64,000 nt of DNA from JAHEKD01 sp965204695 (lineage in GTDB: Bacteria > Pseudomonadota > Gammaproteobacteria > Arenicellales > JAHEKD01). Every line of letters starts with the position of its first letter. Positions within the stretch are counted from its first letter, which is position 1. The notes below the pieces were generated by a model, which was not told the DNA's origin, ran no database searches, and was given only the letters and a program-made list of their open reading frames with translations. This document shows positions 19,377-28,130 of this stretch, in pieces. The position numbers and the translations under genes are program-made. The stretch spans positions 3,596,001 through 3,660,000 of the forward strand of contig OZ242007.1 in NCBI GenBank assembly GCA_965204695.1, given 5' to 3'.

Positions 19377-20111
19377 ATGATGAATCCAATTATTCTTTTA
19401 AAAAGAGAGATCAAAGATTTTCTTGAATTCCATAAGTTCAAGTCCAGTGACACAGCAAATCGAGTTGAGTCGATCGATGCCGAAACGCTGTACCAATTTG
19501 CACAAGACAACATTATTCCTATACAGAAAAAAACAGAAATTCTGAGCCTGATTAATTATTTAAACGAGATTGCACCGGAAAATTATTGTGAGATAGGGTT
19601 GGCGAATGGCGGAACCTGTTTTTTGATCACCAATTTGGTCCCAAGCCTTAAAAATATATATGGTATTGATCTACATATTTTTAACAAACGATTGCAAAAA
19701 TATTACGCCGGAAAACCCAAACATCTTGCTTTTAAGACTGGAAGCTCAACTGATCACAGAATTATCAAATGGCTAGATGAGGAATTAGGTGGAAAAGAAT
19801 TGGATATTTTATTTATTGACGGTGATCATAGTTATCAGGGGGTTAAGCAGGATTTTGAAAACTATCATCAATTTGTCAGAGAAAATGGCTTGATCATATT
19901 TCATGATATCGTGCTAGATCATACACAAAAATATGGGGTAAAAACAAATCGAGATACAGGTGGTGTCCCACAGTTTTATAAAGAAATAGCAGCTCATTTT
20001 TCGACCCGGGAATTCATCGAAGATGAAGATCAGGATGGCTTTGGAATTGGGGTTGTTTCATATAATAGCGAATCGTTTAAGAACTGGCTTGCGGTTTATA
20101 ATCAAAGCTAA
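19377..20111 (+). CDS. Class I SAM-dependent methyltransferase (Methyltransf_24/CmcI-like)
   Basis: The 244-residue protein has a SAM-binding core: YCEIGLANGGTCFLI is the glycine-rich loop, NIYGIDLHIF holds the acidic ribose-binding residue, and LDILFIDGDHSYQGVKQDFE is motif IV with a probable metal or substrate site. FHDIVLDHT and GGVPQFYKEI follow, as in CmcI-like O-methyltransferases. Residues 1-50 are an unassigned N-terminal helical part. It starts at the base after the GT2 stop. Substrate unknown; it probably decorates the same product as its neighbours. Confidence 0.8.
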   Translation: MMNPIILLKREIKDFLEFHKFKSSDTANRVESIDAETLYQFAQDNIIPIQKKTEILSLINYLNEIAPENYCEIGLANGGTCFLITNLVPSLKNIYGIDLHIFNKRLQKYYAGKPKHLAFKTGSSTDHRIIKWLDEELGGKELDILFIDGDHSYQGVKQDFENYHQFVRENGLIIFHDIVLDHTQKYGVKTNRDTGGVPQFYKEIAAHFSTREFIEDEDQDGFGIGVVSYNSESFKNWLAVYNQS

Positions 20112-20131
20112 CTAGTTAAACGAATTATCTA

Positions 20132-21151
20132 GTGCAAGATACAGAGTATAAAAAAATTGCCTGCACTTTATTGCGTGCCGAACCCTTCGTTTGGCCAGAA
20201 AATTTAAACTCTGAAGCATTTATCGACTTTGCTCAGTTACAGGGAATTTTATGTCTTTTAGCTAATCATCCTGATTTAACGCTATGGCCTAAACCTATTA
20301 ACCAAGCAATAGTGATTGCTCGAGCTGCAGCAAATAGCCTTCTCAAGCAACGTCAAAAAGTTACTCATGATCTATCACAAACATTAGCGCAAAAGCGGAT
20401 TCAGGCGCTATTGTTTAAAGGTGCTGCGAATGCTTATTTAATTTATCCAACTCCTGATCTTAGACAGCATGCAGATATAGACATGCTTATAAAAGAAAGA
20501 GATTATCAGACAGTGATTGATTGTATGATTGATCTAGGTTTTGAGATTGATCCTATTAAGCCAACAAAATTCGGACCATTCCAAACTACTGCAAAATTAA
20601 AGCAACAAACGGGACCTAGTGTTCTAATTGATTTGCATTGGAAAATTAATAATCGATTATTGCTGGCAGATTGTTTGAACTTTGATGAGGTTTGGCATGA
20701 TGCTTTGCCTATACAAGACTATGGTGAGAATACACACGGTTTTGATTATAAAAATTCATTGCTCGCATGCTGTATCCATGAAGCCGGATCATTACCTGTA
20801 GAGAGGAACAAATTGATTGCTTTATATGATGCCTATTTAATAATGAATAAACTAGGAGCAATTGGCATTAAGGATGTTCTAGATAAAGCTCATGAAAAAA
20901 AAATAGCCACTATCTCCATCGATTACATGACGAAGTCAATGTCACTGTTTGCTGATGATTCCCAAATAAAAATGTTAAACGATTTAATTTCCAGTATGCC
21001 CGCAAGAGCTGAGGAACCAAGTTCCGGTTTATTAAAACATGAAAGGACATGGCTGGATGAACAACTACTTGATTGGCATGGCGTTGATGGTATTAAAAGC
21101 AAGATTGAATACATAGCGAGTAAGCTGACTAGAAAGTTGAGTTACAAGTGA
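20132..21151 (+). CDS. Nucleotidyltransferase family protein (NTP_transf_5 type)
   Basis: The 339-residue protein matches the uncharacterised nucleotidyltransferase family often found in peptide-modification and exopolysaccharide clusters. The core is LLFKGAANAYLIYPTPDLRQHADIDMLI, where DID should bind metal, followed by VLIDLHWKINNR. It uses a GTG start at 20132 and overlaps the HprK-like gene by four bases (GTGA). Homologous pairs of nucleotidyltransferase and HprK-like kinase are found in lasso-peptide clusters of the paeninodin and pseudomycoidin type, where they modify the C-terminus of the peptide. Whether this one does so here is inference. Confidence 0.75.
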   Translation: MQDTEYKKIACTLLRAEPFVWPENLNSEAFIDFAQLQGILCLLANHPDLTLWPKPINQAIVIARAAANSLLKQRQKVTHDLSQTLAQKRIQALLFKGAANAYLIYPTPDLRQHADIDMLIKERDYQTVIDCMIDLGFEIDPIKPTKFGPFQTTAKLKQQTGPSVLIDLHWKINNRLLLADCLNFDEVWHDALPIQDYGENTHGFDYKNSLLACCIHEAGSLPVERNKLIALYDAYLIMNKLGAIGIKDVLDKAHEKKIATISIDYMTKSMSLFADDSQIKMLNDLISSMPARAEEPSSGLLKHERTWLDEQLLDWHGVDGIKSKIEYIASKLTRKLSYK

Positions 21152-22056
21152 AGACCATTCACATAGATCTAAATCCAGGTTGTCGGCAGATATTCGCCTA
21201 TAAAATCTGTGGTTATAAAATTCTGACTAACAAACAATTGTTAGAGTTATCTGCATTTTCAATTGAAGCAGATAAAGATGTTAAGCAATTTACTACAATT
21301 GATGTGCCACCAAGTGGCAATAAAGAGGTCCTCTTTAAAGGCACCAGTTGGTTAGCCTGGCAAAACCGGGAAATCACTTGTTCAAGAATAAACGGCGGTT
21401 ATGTGATCGACGTGCCAAAGATGGCTAGTTTTTTTGTTGACGATAGAGGATCTAGTATAAATTTAATCCCTAATGATCAATGCCTTCCAAAAGCCTCGGA
21501 TCGAGAACTAGAATATCTGCTGTTTGGGCCTCCGCTAATGTTGGTTCTTGCGCTGAATCGACACTTTTCGTTACACGCAAGTTCAGTTGGATTTGCTAAT
21601 AAAGCCATATTATTCACAGGTGACTCAGGATTTGGTAAGTCCACGATTGCTCGTTGCTTGCAAAATGGGGCAAACTTAAATCGGTTGAGTGATGATATTT
21701 CTGTGTTGTCAGAATCTGAGCCAGACCTAGTCCTAAATGCTGATTTCCCACAACTAAAACTTGAAGATCATGATCAGTATTTCGATGGTCCACCGATCCA
21801 ACTAGGTGCTGTGATATTAATAGATCGGCATCAACAAAATAGCATAAATATTGTAAAACTTAACACTATCAATGCTATTCAAGTGTTAGTTAATCATAGC
21901 GTTGCAACTCAGCTTTTTGATAAATTACTGGTAAAACAACACCTGCAATTCATGGCCAATCTGGTTAGTACAATCCCCATTTATAAACTTAGCTATCCAA
22001 ATGGGTTGGAAAACATGCCAGCCATAGAAAAAATACTTAAACGTGAATTCGATTGA
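21148..22056 (+). CDS. HPr kinase-related P-loop kinase
   Basis: The 302-residue protein has the HprK-type fold: a poorly conserved N-terminal half, then HASSVGFANKAILFTGDSGFGKSTIARCL (Walker A GDSGFGKST) and RLSDDISVL, which should provide the acidic Walker B/catalytic residues. True HPr kinases regulate carbon uptake; this one lacks the usual hprK context (no rapA- or ptsH-like gene nearby). HprK-like proteins in lasso clusters phosphorylate the C-terminal Ser. It starts with GTG at 21148 and is the last gene before the tandem repeat array. A PqqD-type gene, commonly found beside such kinases, is not visible. Confidence 0.75.
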   Translation: MKTIHIDLNPGCRQIFAYKICGYKILTNKQLLELSAFSIEADKDVKQFTTIDVPPSGNKEVLFKGTSWLAWQNREITCSRINGGYVIDVPKMASFFVDDRGSSINLIPNDQCLPKASDRELEYLLFGPPLMLVLALNRHFSLHASSVGFANKAILFTGDSGFGKSTIARCLQNGANLNRLSDDISVLSESEPDLVLNADFPQLKLEDHDQYFDGPPIQLGAVILIDRHQQNSINIVKLNTINAIQVLVNHSVATQLFDKLLVKQHLQFMANLVSTIPIYKLSYPNGLENMPAIEKILKREFD

Positions 22057-22127
22057 ACACTTGACCTAATAAAAGGTTTAGTTTCTAATCTCACCTCCTA
22101 TTCTTCTTTGCAAGTTGGTAGTAGGAA

Positions 22128-22985
22128 GGGTTATTTTCATATCATTCATCGATATGGCCAGGTAGCAGGGTTGCGTGAAGCAACAGGGTGGAAAGAGGTC
22201 TGAAAATGGATTTTCAGATAAAAAGACTAAAGGATTATTTTCATATCATTCATCGATATGGCCAGGTAGCAGGGTTGCGTGAAGCAACAGGGTGGAAAGA
22301 GGTCTGAAAATGGATTTTCAGATAAAAAGACTAAAGGATTATTTTCATATCATTCATCGATATGGCCAGGTAGCAGGGTTGCGTGAAGCAACAGGGTGGA
22401 GAGAGGTCTGAAAATGGATTTTCAGATAAAAAGACTAAAGGATTATTTTCATATCATTCATCGATATGGCCAGGTAGCAGGGTTGCGTGAAGCAACAGGG
22501 TGGAAAGAGGTCTGAAAATGGATTTTCAGATAAAAAGACTAAAGGATTATTTTCATATCATTCATCGATATGGCCAGGTAGCAGGGTTGCGTGAAGCAAC
22601 AGGGTGGAAAGAGGTCTGAAAATGGATTTTCAGATAAAAAGACTAAAGGATTATTTTCATATCATTCATCGATATGGCCAGGTAGCAGGGTTGCGTGAAG
22701 CAACAGGGTGGAGAGAGGTCTGAAAATGGATTTTCAGATAAAAAGACTAAAGGATTATTTTCATATCATTCATCGATATGGCCAGGTAGCAGGGTTGCGT
22801 GAAGCAACAGGGTGGAGAGAGGGCTGAAAATGGATTTTCAGATAAATAGATAAAGGATTATTTTCATATCATTCATTGATATGGCCAGGTAGCAGGGTTG
22901 CGTGAAGCAACAGGGTGGAGAGAGGGCTGAAAATGGATTTTCAGATAAATAGATAAAGGATTATTTTCATATCATTCATTGATAT
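22128..22985 (+). repeat. Tandem array of eight units of 103-104 bp derived from the tRNA-Phe 5' region
   Basis: Units begin (at GGCCAGGTAGC, the first 11 bases of the tRNA) at 22156, 22260, 22364, 22468, 22572, 22676, 22780 and 22883; the ninth position is the true tRNA at 22986. Each unit also has GAGG(T/G)CTGAAAAT, close to the tRNA anticodon arm. Two hairpins are present per unit: GTTGC-GTGAA-GCAAC, and CTGAAAA-TGGA-TTTTCAG. Then comes the same AT-rich leader that precedes the tRNA. Variants run A,A,B,A,A,B,C,C, which shows a 312-bp higher-order duplication. The two C copies nearest the tRNA are one base shorter and share other changes. The role is unknown. Confidence 0.9.
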
Positions 22986-23061
<76 letters not shown>

Positions 23062-23117
23062 ATAAAATCAATAACTTACGTCACTTCCTCTCTTCTATAA
23101 ATTGCAATTTTAAATTT

Positions 23118-23141
23118 TGTTGTCAGTACTGTTGTCAGTTT
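23118..23141 (+). other. Integrase arm-type site, left end
   Basis: Two copies of TGTTGTCAGT separated by AC, then TT. The same 24 bases are present at 36333-36356 near the other end, in the same orientation. Such paired repeats near both element ends are expected for arm binding by a DUF4102-type integrase or its accessory factor. Confidence 0.7.
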
Positions 23142-23259
23142 TCTCTTTGCAGAATAATCACATAAAAATTAATGTAAAATATGTATTAGGACTTACTCGT
23201 ACGGTGAATATATTTGATTTACATGTAAGTTTGCTTTTAAAAAGGAAAAATTATAACGA

Positions 23260-25158
23260 ATGGATAAGATAGAGATAAACTTCCTTCCGCTAACTGAGCA
23301 AAATTTTCTAGTAAGAGTTTACCGTCGTAATAGCGACAAGGCTAACGAACGTAGTGAAACGAGAAGCCGATTTAGGCTAAAGGGAGATGATTCACATGAG
23401 TATGAATCATTTGATATTAGCTGGGAACCTCGTGAAGGGTTTACAGAATATACATGTTCTCCTCAGGAAAATTATGATTTAACTAAGCAATTTTTGTTTA
23501 GAAGGTTGGATGCCAAGTTACTACAAGATTGCTCCGTAGAGTTTTATTCACCTACAAGTACATTTTATAAAGAACATCGGTTTGTAATTAGTAAAGTAAT
23601 GGAGGGTCAAACAGAACTTCGCTTGCAACCGTATTTTCTAAATACAGATCAGCAGTTTGGTTTTCTAGTTCAACATCATTTTCGGGTTAATAGTGATCAG
23701 CCTTTTAATCGCGAAGTTCAAAAACATAGCTTATCGTTGGACAGTCGCTATCAACACAATCGAAGTTTTTATAGTGATAAATACAGAATTACACAAGATT
23801 TTATAAATTCTGTTGTTTCGGAAATTGGCAATATTATAGAAAATATTTCAATCTCGACAACTCTAAGTGAAGTTCATGTAGACACATTAGAGACTAAACA
23901 GTATTTGGTTGGTAATGGCTGCGAGTCTAATTCTCAATATGTTGGAATAAAGAATAATGGCCCATTTAAATTGGTTTCGGGCCAAGTTAAATATCTCTTT
24001 GTATTTACTGAGCCACTACGACAATTGGCCAGGGACGTTTATTCTGGATTAGATGGAAAACTATATTCAGGAATGTTTTCTGGGTTAGACGGTATGTTTA
24101 AACTACCTTTTGCCAAAGGCTGTGTTGATCACGAAATCATTGATCAATACGATGCAAAAACTATAGAAGTTATCTCTGATAAGGCCATAAAAATGCAGGA
24201 ATGTGGACAGTATAAGGTTTGCATCCTGACATTCTTTCCAGCGACATTAAGTGAAGAAGAGAATCGTGAAGTCTACTCACATTTAAAACTAAAGGCTATT
24301 GAAGGCGGATTCTGTACTCAAGGAATTCGTCAAGAAACCATGGGTAAAAAAGAGCAACTAAAATGGTCAATTGGTAACATCGGTTTACAAATATTCAGTA
24401 AGCTTGGAGGTGTGCCATGGTTGATGAAACCATCGCATCAAAAGTGCCTAATCTTTGGTATTGGTAGTGCTCATGAAAAAGATACAGAGGGAGTCATTCA
24501 AAAATATTCAGCTTACACAGTATGTATCGATACCAAAGGTAATTTTAACAAAATTCAACCATTATCATCATCTACGAATAAAGACAAATACCTGTCACAA
24601 TTGAAAGAAGAATTGATTAAAACCATTGACGATGATCAAAACCGCGATATTGAAGAGTGCGTGATTCATGTTCCTTATAAAGTTCGAAGAGATGAAGTTG
24701 ATGTAATAAAAAAATCTGTTAATGAAGTTAGGAATGATGTTGATTTTGAAATAAAGATAATCAAGATCAATACACAACACAGATTCTTTGGATTTAGTCA
24801 TCACAATACAAAAGTGCCAAACGAAAGTTCATTTATTCAGCTATCTAAATATGATTATTTAATATGGACTGAAGGATTACAGTATGGAAAATCAACAATA
24901 AACAGACGTGTTTCAGAGCCATTACATGTTCAATTTATGTATGGAGCTTCAGGTGATTACGATGAAGACAAAACTTATCTACAAGATATCATCAACCTAA
25001 CTGGTGCAAATTGGCGTGGTTTTAACTCTAAGGCACAGCCAATATCAATTTACTATTCTAAATTGATTGCTGGCTTTATGAAGCGATTTGGTAGATATGA
25101 GTCAGTTGGTGACTTTTCTGTCTTGTCCCAGGAAACATTTAATCCCTGGTTTTTGTAA
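23260..25158 (+). CDS. Catalytically inactive prokaryotic Argonaute (long-B type, PIWI domain)
   Basis: The 632-residue protein ends in MID and PIWI domains. MID/PIWI landmarks are LKAIEGGFCTQGI, GNIGLQIFSKLGGVPWLM (residues about 375-392), CLIFGIGSAH (about 396) and the C-terminal PISIYYSKLIAGF (about 593). In active Argonautes the first catalytic Asp falls where this protein has Gly (FGIG), and the HRDG-like block is VIHVPYK with no acid. Slicing should be absent. The length and a reduced middle region suggest the long-B clade with an incomplete PAZ. Long-B pAgos bind guide RNA, sense invader DNA and trigger a partner toxin. The partner SIR2 gene starts nine bases downstream. Confidence 0.88.
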   Translation: MDKIEINFLPLTEQNFLVRVYRRNSDKANERSETRSRFRLKGDDSHEYESFDISWEPREGFTEYTCSPQENYDLTKQFLFRRLDAKLLQDCSVEFYSPTSTFYKEHRFVISKVMEGQTELRLQPYFLNTDQQFGFLVQHHFRVNSDQPFNREVQKHSLSLDSRYQHNRSFYSDKYRITQDFINSVVSEIGNIIENISISTTLSEVHVDTLETKQYLVGNGCESNSQYVGIKNNGPFKLVSGQVKYLFVFTEPLRQLARDVYSGLDGKLYSGMFSGLDGMFKLPFAKGCVDHEIIDQYDAKTIEVISDKAIKMQECGQYKVCILTFFPATLSEEENREVYSHLKLKAIEGGFCTQGIRQETMGKKEQLKWSIGNIGLQIFSKLGGVPWLMKPSHQKCLIFGIGSAHEKDTEGVIQKYSAYTVCIDTKGNFNKIQPLSSSTNKDKYLSQLKEELIKTIDDDQNRDIEECVIHVPYKVRRDEVDVIKKSVNEVRNDVDFEIKIIKINTQHRFFGFSHHNTKVPNESSFIQLSKYDYLIWTEGLQYGKSTINRRVSEPLHVQFMYGASGDYDEDKTYLQDIINLTGANWRGFNSKAQPISIYYSKLIAGFMKRFGRYESVGDFSVLSQETFNPWFL

Positions 25159-25167
25159 GGAGGGAGG

Positions 25168-26220
25168 ATGGAAGATGGGTCAATAATGTTTTTACTAGGA
25201 GCTGGGGCTAGTTTCGACGCTGGAATTCCAATGGCAATACAGATGAGCCAGAAAGTAGAAATGGAGTTAGCAAATGAACAAGAGCTTCGTGATCTTTATT
25301 ATTTCCTAAAAAGTGCGATCACATACCAACGAGGATTAGAAGGAAATTTCGATGATCCTGTTGGAATTGAAGATTTATTGGGAGTTATAGAAGAACTAAA
25401 TCAAAAACATCATAACAAACTATATCCTTTTGTTGGTGCGTGGAATACACACTTAACCAAAGTAGCTGGTATGGATTATAAGAATCTGGAGTTGCTTGAT
25501 GAAAAAATACGTGGAAGTCTAATTAGCTGGGTTAAGCCACCTAATGGTTTTCGAGACGGTGATTATTTAAATGGACTCGGCAATTTTGTTATAGAGTATG
25601 GCTATTCTCTTCCTATATTTACTCTAAACTATGATCTATTGGTTGAACGTAATCTTCGTGAAGCAAGGTTTATTGTAGAGACAGGTTTCAATCCATTAGA
25701 TTATAAGTGGGACGCCTCAAGATTTGAGCGCAATGACGCAGACAATATTAATTTTTATTTGTATAAGCTTCACGGATCGATTGACTGGGAACGGGACGAT
25801 AATGATTCTGACGATTTTCTATATTGTCGCGAAGACCCATGTGACAAGCCAGACTTAATATTTGGAGTAAATTACAAACTAAATTCAGGTGATCCATATT
25901 TATTTTATACTCATGAGCTTCGAAAATATTCACTTGAAAAATCGACTCGTTTAATCTTTGTTGTTGGATACAGCTTCAGCGATGAATATATCAACAAGCT
26001 ACTTAGTCAAGCTATGAAACGTGATCCGAGGAAAAGAATCATCAATGTTGAACCCAGTGCAAATTCTAATCAACAGAAGATTCTGAAAAAACTTGGTTTG
26101 GAATCTTCATCAGATTCACTTTGTTCTCTAGATATGACAGGCAAGGAGTTCTTCCAAAATCAATTGACAATCGACCTATGCCATCAGCATGTATTTGCTG
26201 ATGAAGATATACCATTCTAA
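25168..26220 (+). CDS. SIR2-like NAD+-consuming effector paired with pAgo
   Basis: The 350-residue protein has a SIR2-family NAD-binding fold: FLLGAGASFDAGIP at residues 8-21 (GAGAS loop), IFTLNYDLLVE for the Asn-Asp pair, and YKLHGSIDWERD with the catalytic His. VGYSFSDEYINKLL is the second nucleotide-binding loop. Proteins of this group cleave NAD+ and cause abortive infection. A strong ribosome binding site (AAGGAGGGAGG) precedes the ATG, and the gap to the pAgo gene is nine bases, so the two are co-expressed. This matches known SIR2-associated long-B pAgo systems. The C-terminal 100 residues are unassigned. Confidence 0.88.
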   Translation: MEDGSIMFLLGAGASFDAGIPMAIQMSQKVEMELANEQELRDLYYFLKSAITYQRGLEGNFDDPVGIEDLLGVIEELNQKHHNKLYPFVGAWNTHLTKVAGMDYKNLELLDEKIRGSLISWVKPPNGFRDGDYLNGLGNFVIEYGYSLPIFTLNYDLLVERNLREARFIVETGFNPLDYKWDASRFERNDADNINFYLYKLHGSIDWERDDNDSDDFLYCREDPCDKPDLIFGVNYKLNSGDPYLFYTHELRKYSLEKSTRLIFVVGYSFSDEYINKLLSQAMKRDPRKRIINVEPSANSNQQKILKKLGLESSSDSLCSLDMTGKEFFQNQLTIDLCHQHVFADEDIPF

Positions 26221-26344
26221 TCAGAGTAAATTTTTAAAAACTTATATGTAAAAAGAAACGTAGACTGATTTGCTTGGCATATCATTTTTACGTGATTGCT
26301 TTTCGTGTAGGTATAAGCGAAATAAGAAATCACAACTAACGTTA

Positions 26345-26782
26345 TTAACGATTCCGAATCCACTGCTCAATATCACCTAGTCTCCAACCAACACTTTTTT
26401 CAGAAAGTGCAACTCTAGAAGGAAATTCACCTTTTCGTTCCAATCGCCAAATAGTGGTGCGCGATAATCCAGTTATTTCTTTGACTTCCTGAGAGCGGAT
26501 AATTCGCTCACTAAACTTATTATTTGATGGAGCAGGATCAGGACGAGCTATTTCTTCCTGGATAGAATTCATCAGATATTGAATCAATTGGTAGCCAAAA
26601 AACTCAGGTTTTTGACTGCCAACTTGTAGATATTCAATTTTCCCTTGCTCAAGAATATCCTCAATATCTGCTTGAGGACAACGCAAGAACAATGAAGCCT
26701 CATTCAGGGTAAATCGCTGGAATACGGATATACCCATGCTGGTGGCAATTTCTTTGATGCTGTCATCAAATGGTGGCTTCAT
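26345..26782 (-). CDS. AlpA-family regulator / excisionase-like protein
   Basis: The 145-residue product (ATG at 26782) has two helix-turn-helix-like parts. Residues 20-50 (FTLNEASLFLRCPQADIEDILEQGKIEYL) resemble an excisionase-type winged helix. The C-terminus is a canonical AlpA motif (IIRSQEVKEITGLSRTTIWRLERKGEFPSRVAL, ending WRLGDIEQWI). The open frame extends upstream to 26950, but that part reads as noise and overlaps the divergent gene. AlpA proteins activate integrase or excision genes in integrated elements. Confidence 0.82.
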   Translation of the reverse strand: MKPPFDDSIKEIATSMGISVFQRFTLNEASLFLRCPQADIEDILEQGKIEYLQVGSQKPEFFGYQLIQYLMNSIQEEIARPDPAPSNNKFSERIIRSQEVKEITGLSRTTIWRLERKGEFPSRVALSEKSVGWRLGDIEQWIRNR

Positions 26783-26847
26783 GTTATGCTCAATTATTCT
26801 TGATACGACAATATAGTTATTGATCTGGAATAGATTATAATTGAGCC

Positions 26848-27216
26848 ATGACCGAAACAGCACACATCTTTCATCCAAAGAACGATTCTTTTGAGGCACG
26901 TGTAGATGCCTATAGAAGCGTATACAAGGCTTGGATGAATGCCGAGGCAAGTCTGAAATATTTGGATGATGATGAGTGGGCTGATACGCTGGGTGATCGT
27001 GAGGAAGTGGAATATGCCTTACAAGTGAGCATCCAGAGTATGGAGCTGGCTGCTGATACTTTTTCTCGGGAAGAAATCAGCAAAGCCAGAGAAGAGCATC
27101 TGCTGGAGGAGGATGAAGTCGCAACACTCATTCAGGATAAGCGCAAATTACTAATGCGTGAAAACCGACTCCAGCAAAAGCACTCGGATACGTCCGAGCA
27201 ACGTCAGAAACGCTAA
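26848..27216 (+). CDS. Small charged protein of unknown function, island gene
   Basis: The 122-residue protein is acidic and mostly helical, with a basic, glutamine-rich end (RENRLQQKHSDTSEQRQKR). It is divergent from the AlpA gene with about 65 bp between starts. WADTLGDREEVEYALQVSIQSM and FSREEISKAREEHLLEEDEVATLI suggest a coiled coil. Such genes recur in mobilisable islands, but I do not recognise the family. Confidence 0.55.
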   Translation: MTETAHIFHPKNDSFEARVDAYRSVYKAWMNAEASLKYLDDDEWADTLGDREEVEYALQVSIQSMELAADTFSREEISKAREEHLLEEDEVATLIQDKRKLLMRENRLQQKHSDTSEQRQKR

Positions 27217-27860
27217 AGATTCTGACGTTCTTTAGGGGTCTTGAAAGGGGTGTTTTTTGAAAATCCCCTTCACGGGTTCCAAGGGTTGATCCTTGGCAAG
27301 ATGTAAGTGAGTCTGTCTTCATATCTGATATTTGCTCAGTGAAGATCAGGTGAAGACTCGGACAGAATCAAACTGTTCGTTACGAACTTGCAATCTTGCT
27401 ACTACCATAACCACGAATTTTGTTAGGTGTCATTGTTCGTTACGAACTACGAACTTTGTGCAAAAACCAGCTCGAAGAGCTGGAAAAATTAAAGGGAGCA
27501 AAGCTCCCTCTGCTTATTCAATAAACTCATCCTTGCAGTGTCCATTTTGACAGGTAAGACGTCACAGAAATCAATTTCATTCTTCAATATAGGTATTCAC
27601 GATATACCATCCTGTGAGCTCATGAAGCCTGGCTAAAAGGTCATTGTTCGGCATCCAAGCTGTGTCATATTCCATAAAAGCATAATCGTCTCATCACTCC
27701 AATTCATCAATATACGGATATACCTGCAAATTTCATGGCTTTCATGCTGCGATTAAACATTTTTCTGATTCACATGCTTGGTAGTTGAGATAAGGAAATT
27801 ATTCAGTTTGTTTAAAGTACGTTTAATTCTGGTTTTGGTCTGCTTAATCAGTGCAAGGAT
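27217..27860. other. 644-bp non-coding stretch of the island with palindromes and a possible gene remnant
   Basis: No intact gene is visible. It holds a CCAAGG-N6-CCTTGG hairpin near 27280-27300 and two copies of a 13-bp palindrome (listed separately). On the minus strand around 27580-27760 there is a short remnant with out-of-frame pieces (a 32-residue frame starting MEYDTAWMPNNDLL). Confidence 0.5.
27375..27447. repeat. Two copies of palindrome GTTCGT-T-ACGAAC
   Basis: Perfect 13-bp palindromes at 27375-27387 and 27435-27447, 60 bp apart, both within the longer shared word TTGTTCGTTACGAACT or close to it. This spacing (about six helical turns) suits an operator pair bound by one regulator on one DNA face. 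The binding protein is unknown. Confidence 0.6.
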
Positions 27861-28109
27861 TCACCGTTTTTGGCGATGATGATGCTGTTTCGAAAGCTGA
27901 GCTTGTTCAGCACGACGCTGTTTCATGGCTTCTAGGCGCTCTTCGATGATTTGATCCGTTTTATCCTTGATCTCATCAGAAGTAGCCTCAACTTTCTCGT
28001 TTTTCTGAGACTTGTTCTGATCTGAGTTTTCATCAGACACTTCCTGAGCCGCACGACCCGCTGTAACGGCATTCATAATGCCATCTATAAATGCAAAGAA
28101 ATCAGGCAT
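27861..28109 (-). CDS. Small hydrophilic protein following the relaxase
   Basis: The 82-residue product starts MPDFFAFIDGIMNAVTAGRAA and continues as a charged helix ending in a His/Arg-rich tail (SKQHHHRQKR). The ATG at 28109 has GAGG eight bases upstream. It lies 21 bases after the relaxase stop, in the same frame. It is likely a mobilisation accessory protein, but the family is not recognised. Confidence 0.5.
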   Translation of the reverse strand: MPDFFAFIDGIMNAVTAGRAAQEVSDENSDQNKSQKNEKVEATSDEIKDKTDQIIEERLEAMKQRRAEQAQLSKQHHHRQKR

Positions 28110-28130
28110 ATCTACTGCCTCAGTTGTATT

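Noticed and set aside
21148..22056. Genuine HPr kinase/phosphatase
   Set aside because: No PTS genes nearby and only the P-loop region is clearly HprK-like; the neighbours point to a modification pathway.
22128..22985. CRISPR array
   Set aside because: The whole 103-104-bp unit is repeated; there are no variable spacers and no cas genes in the window.
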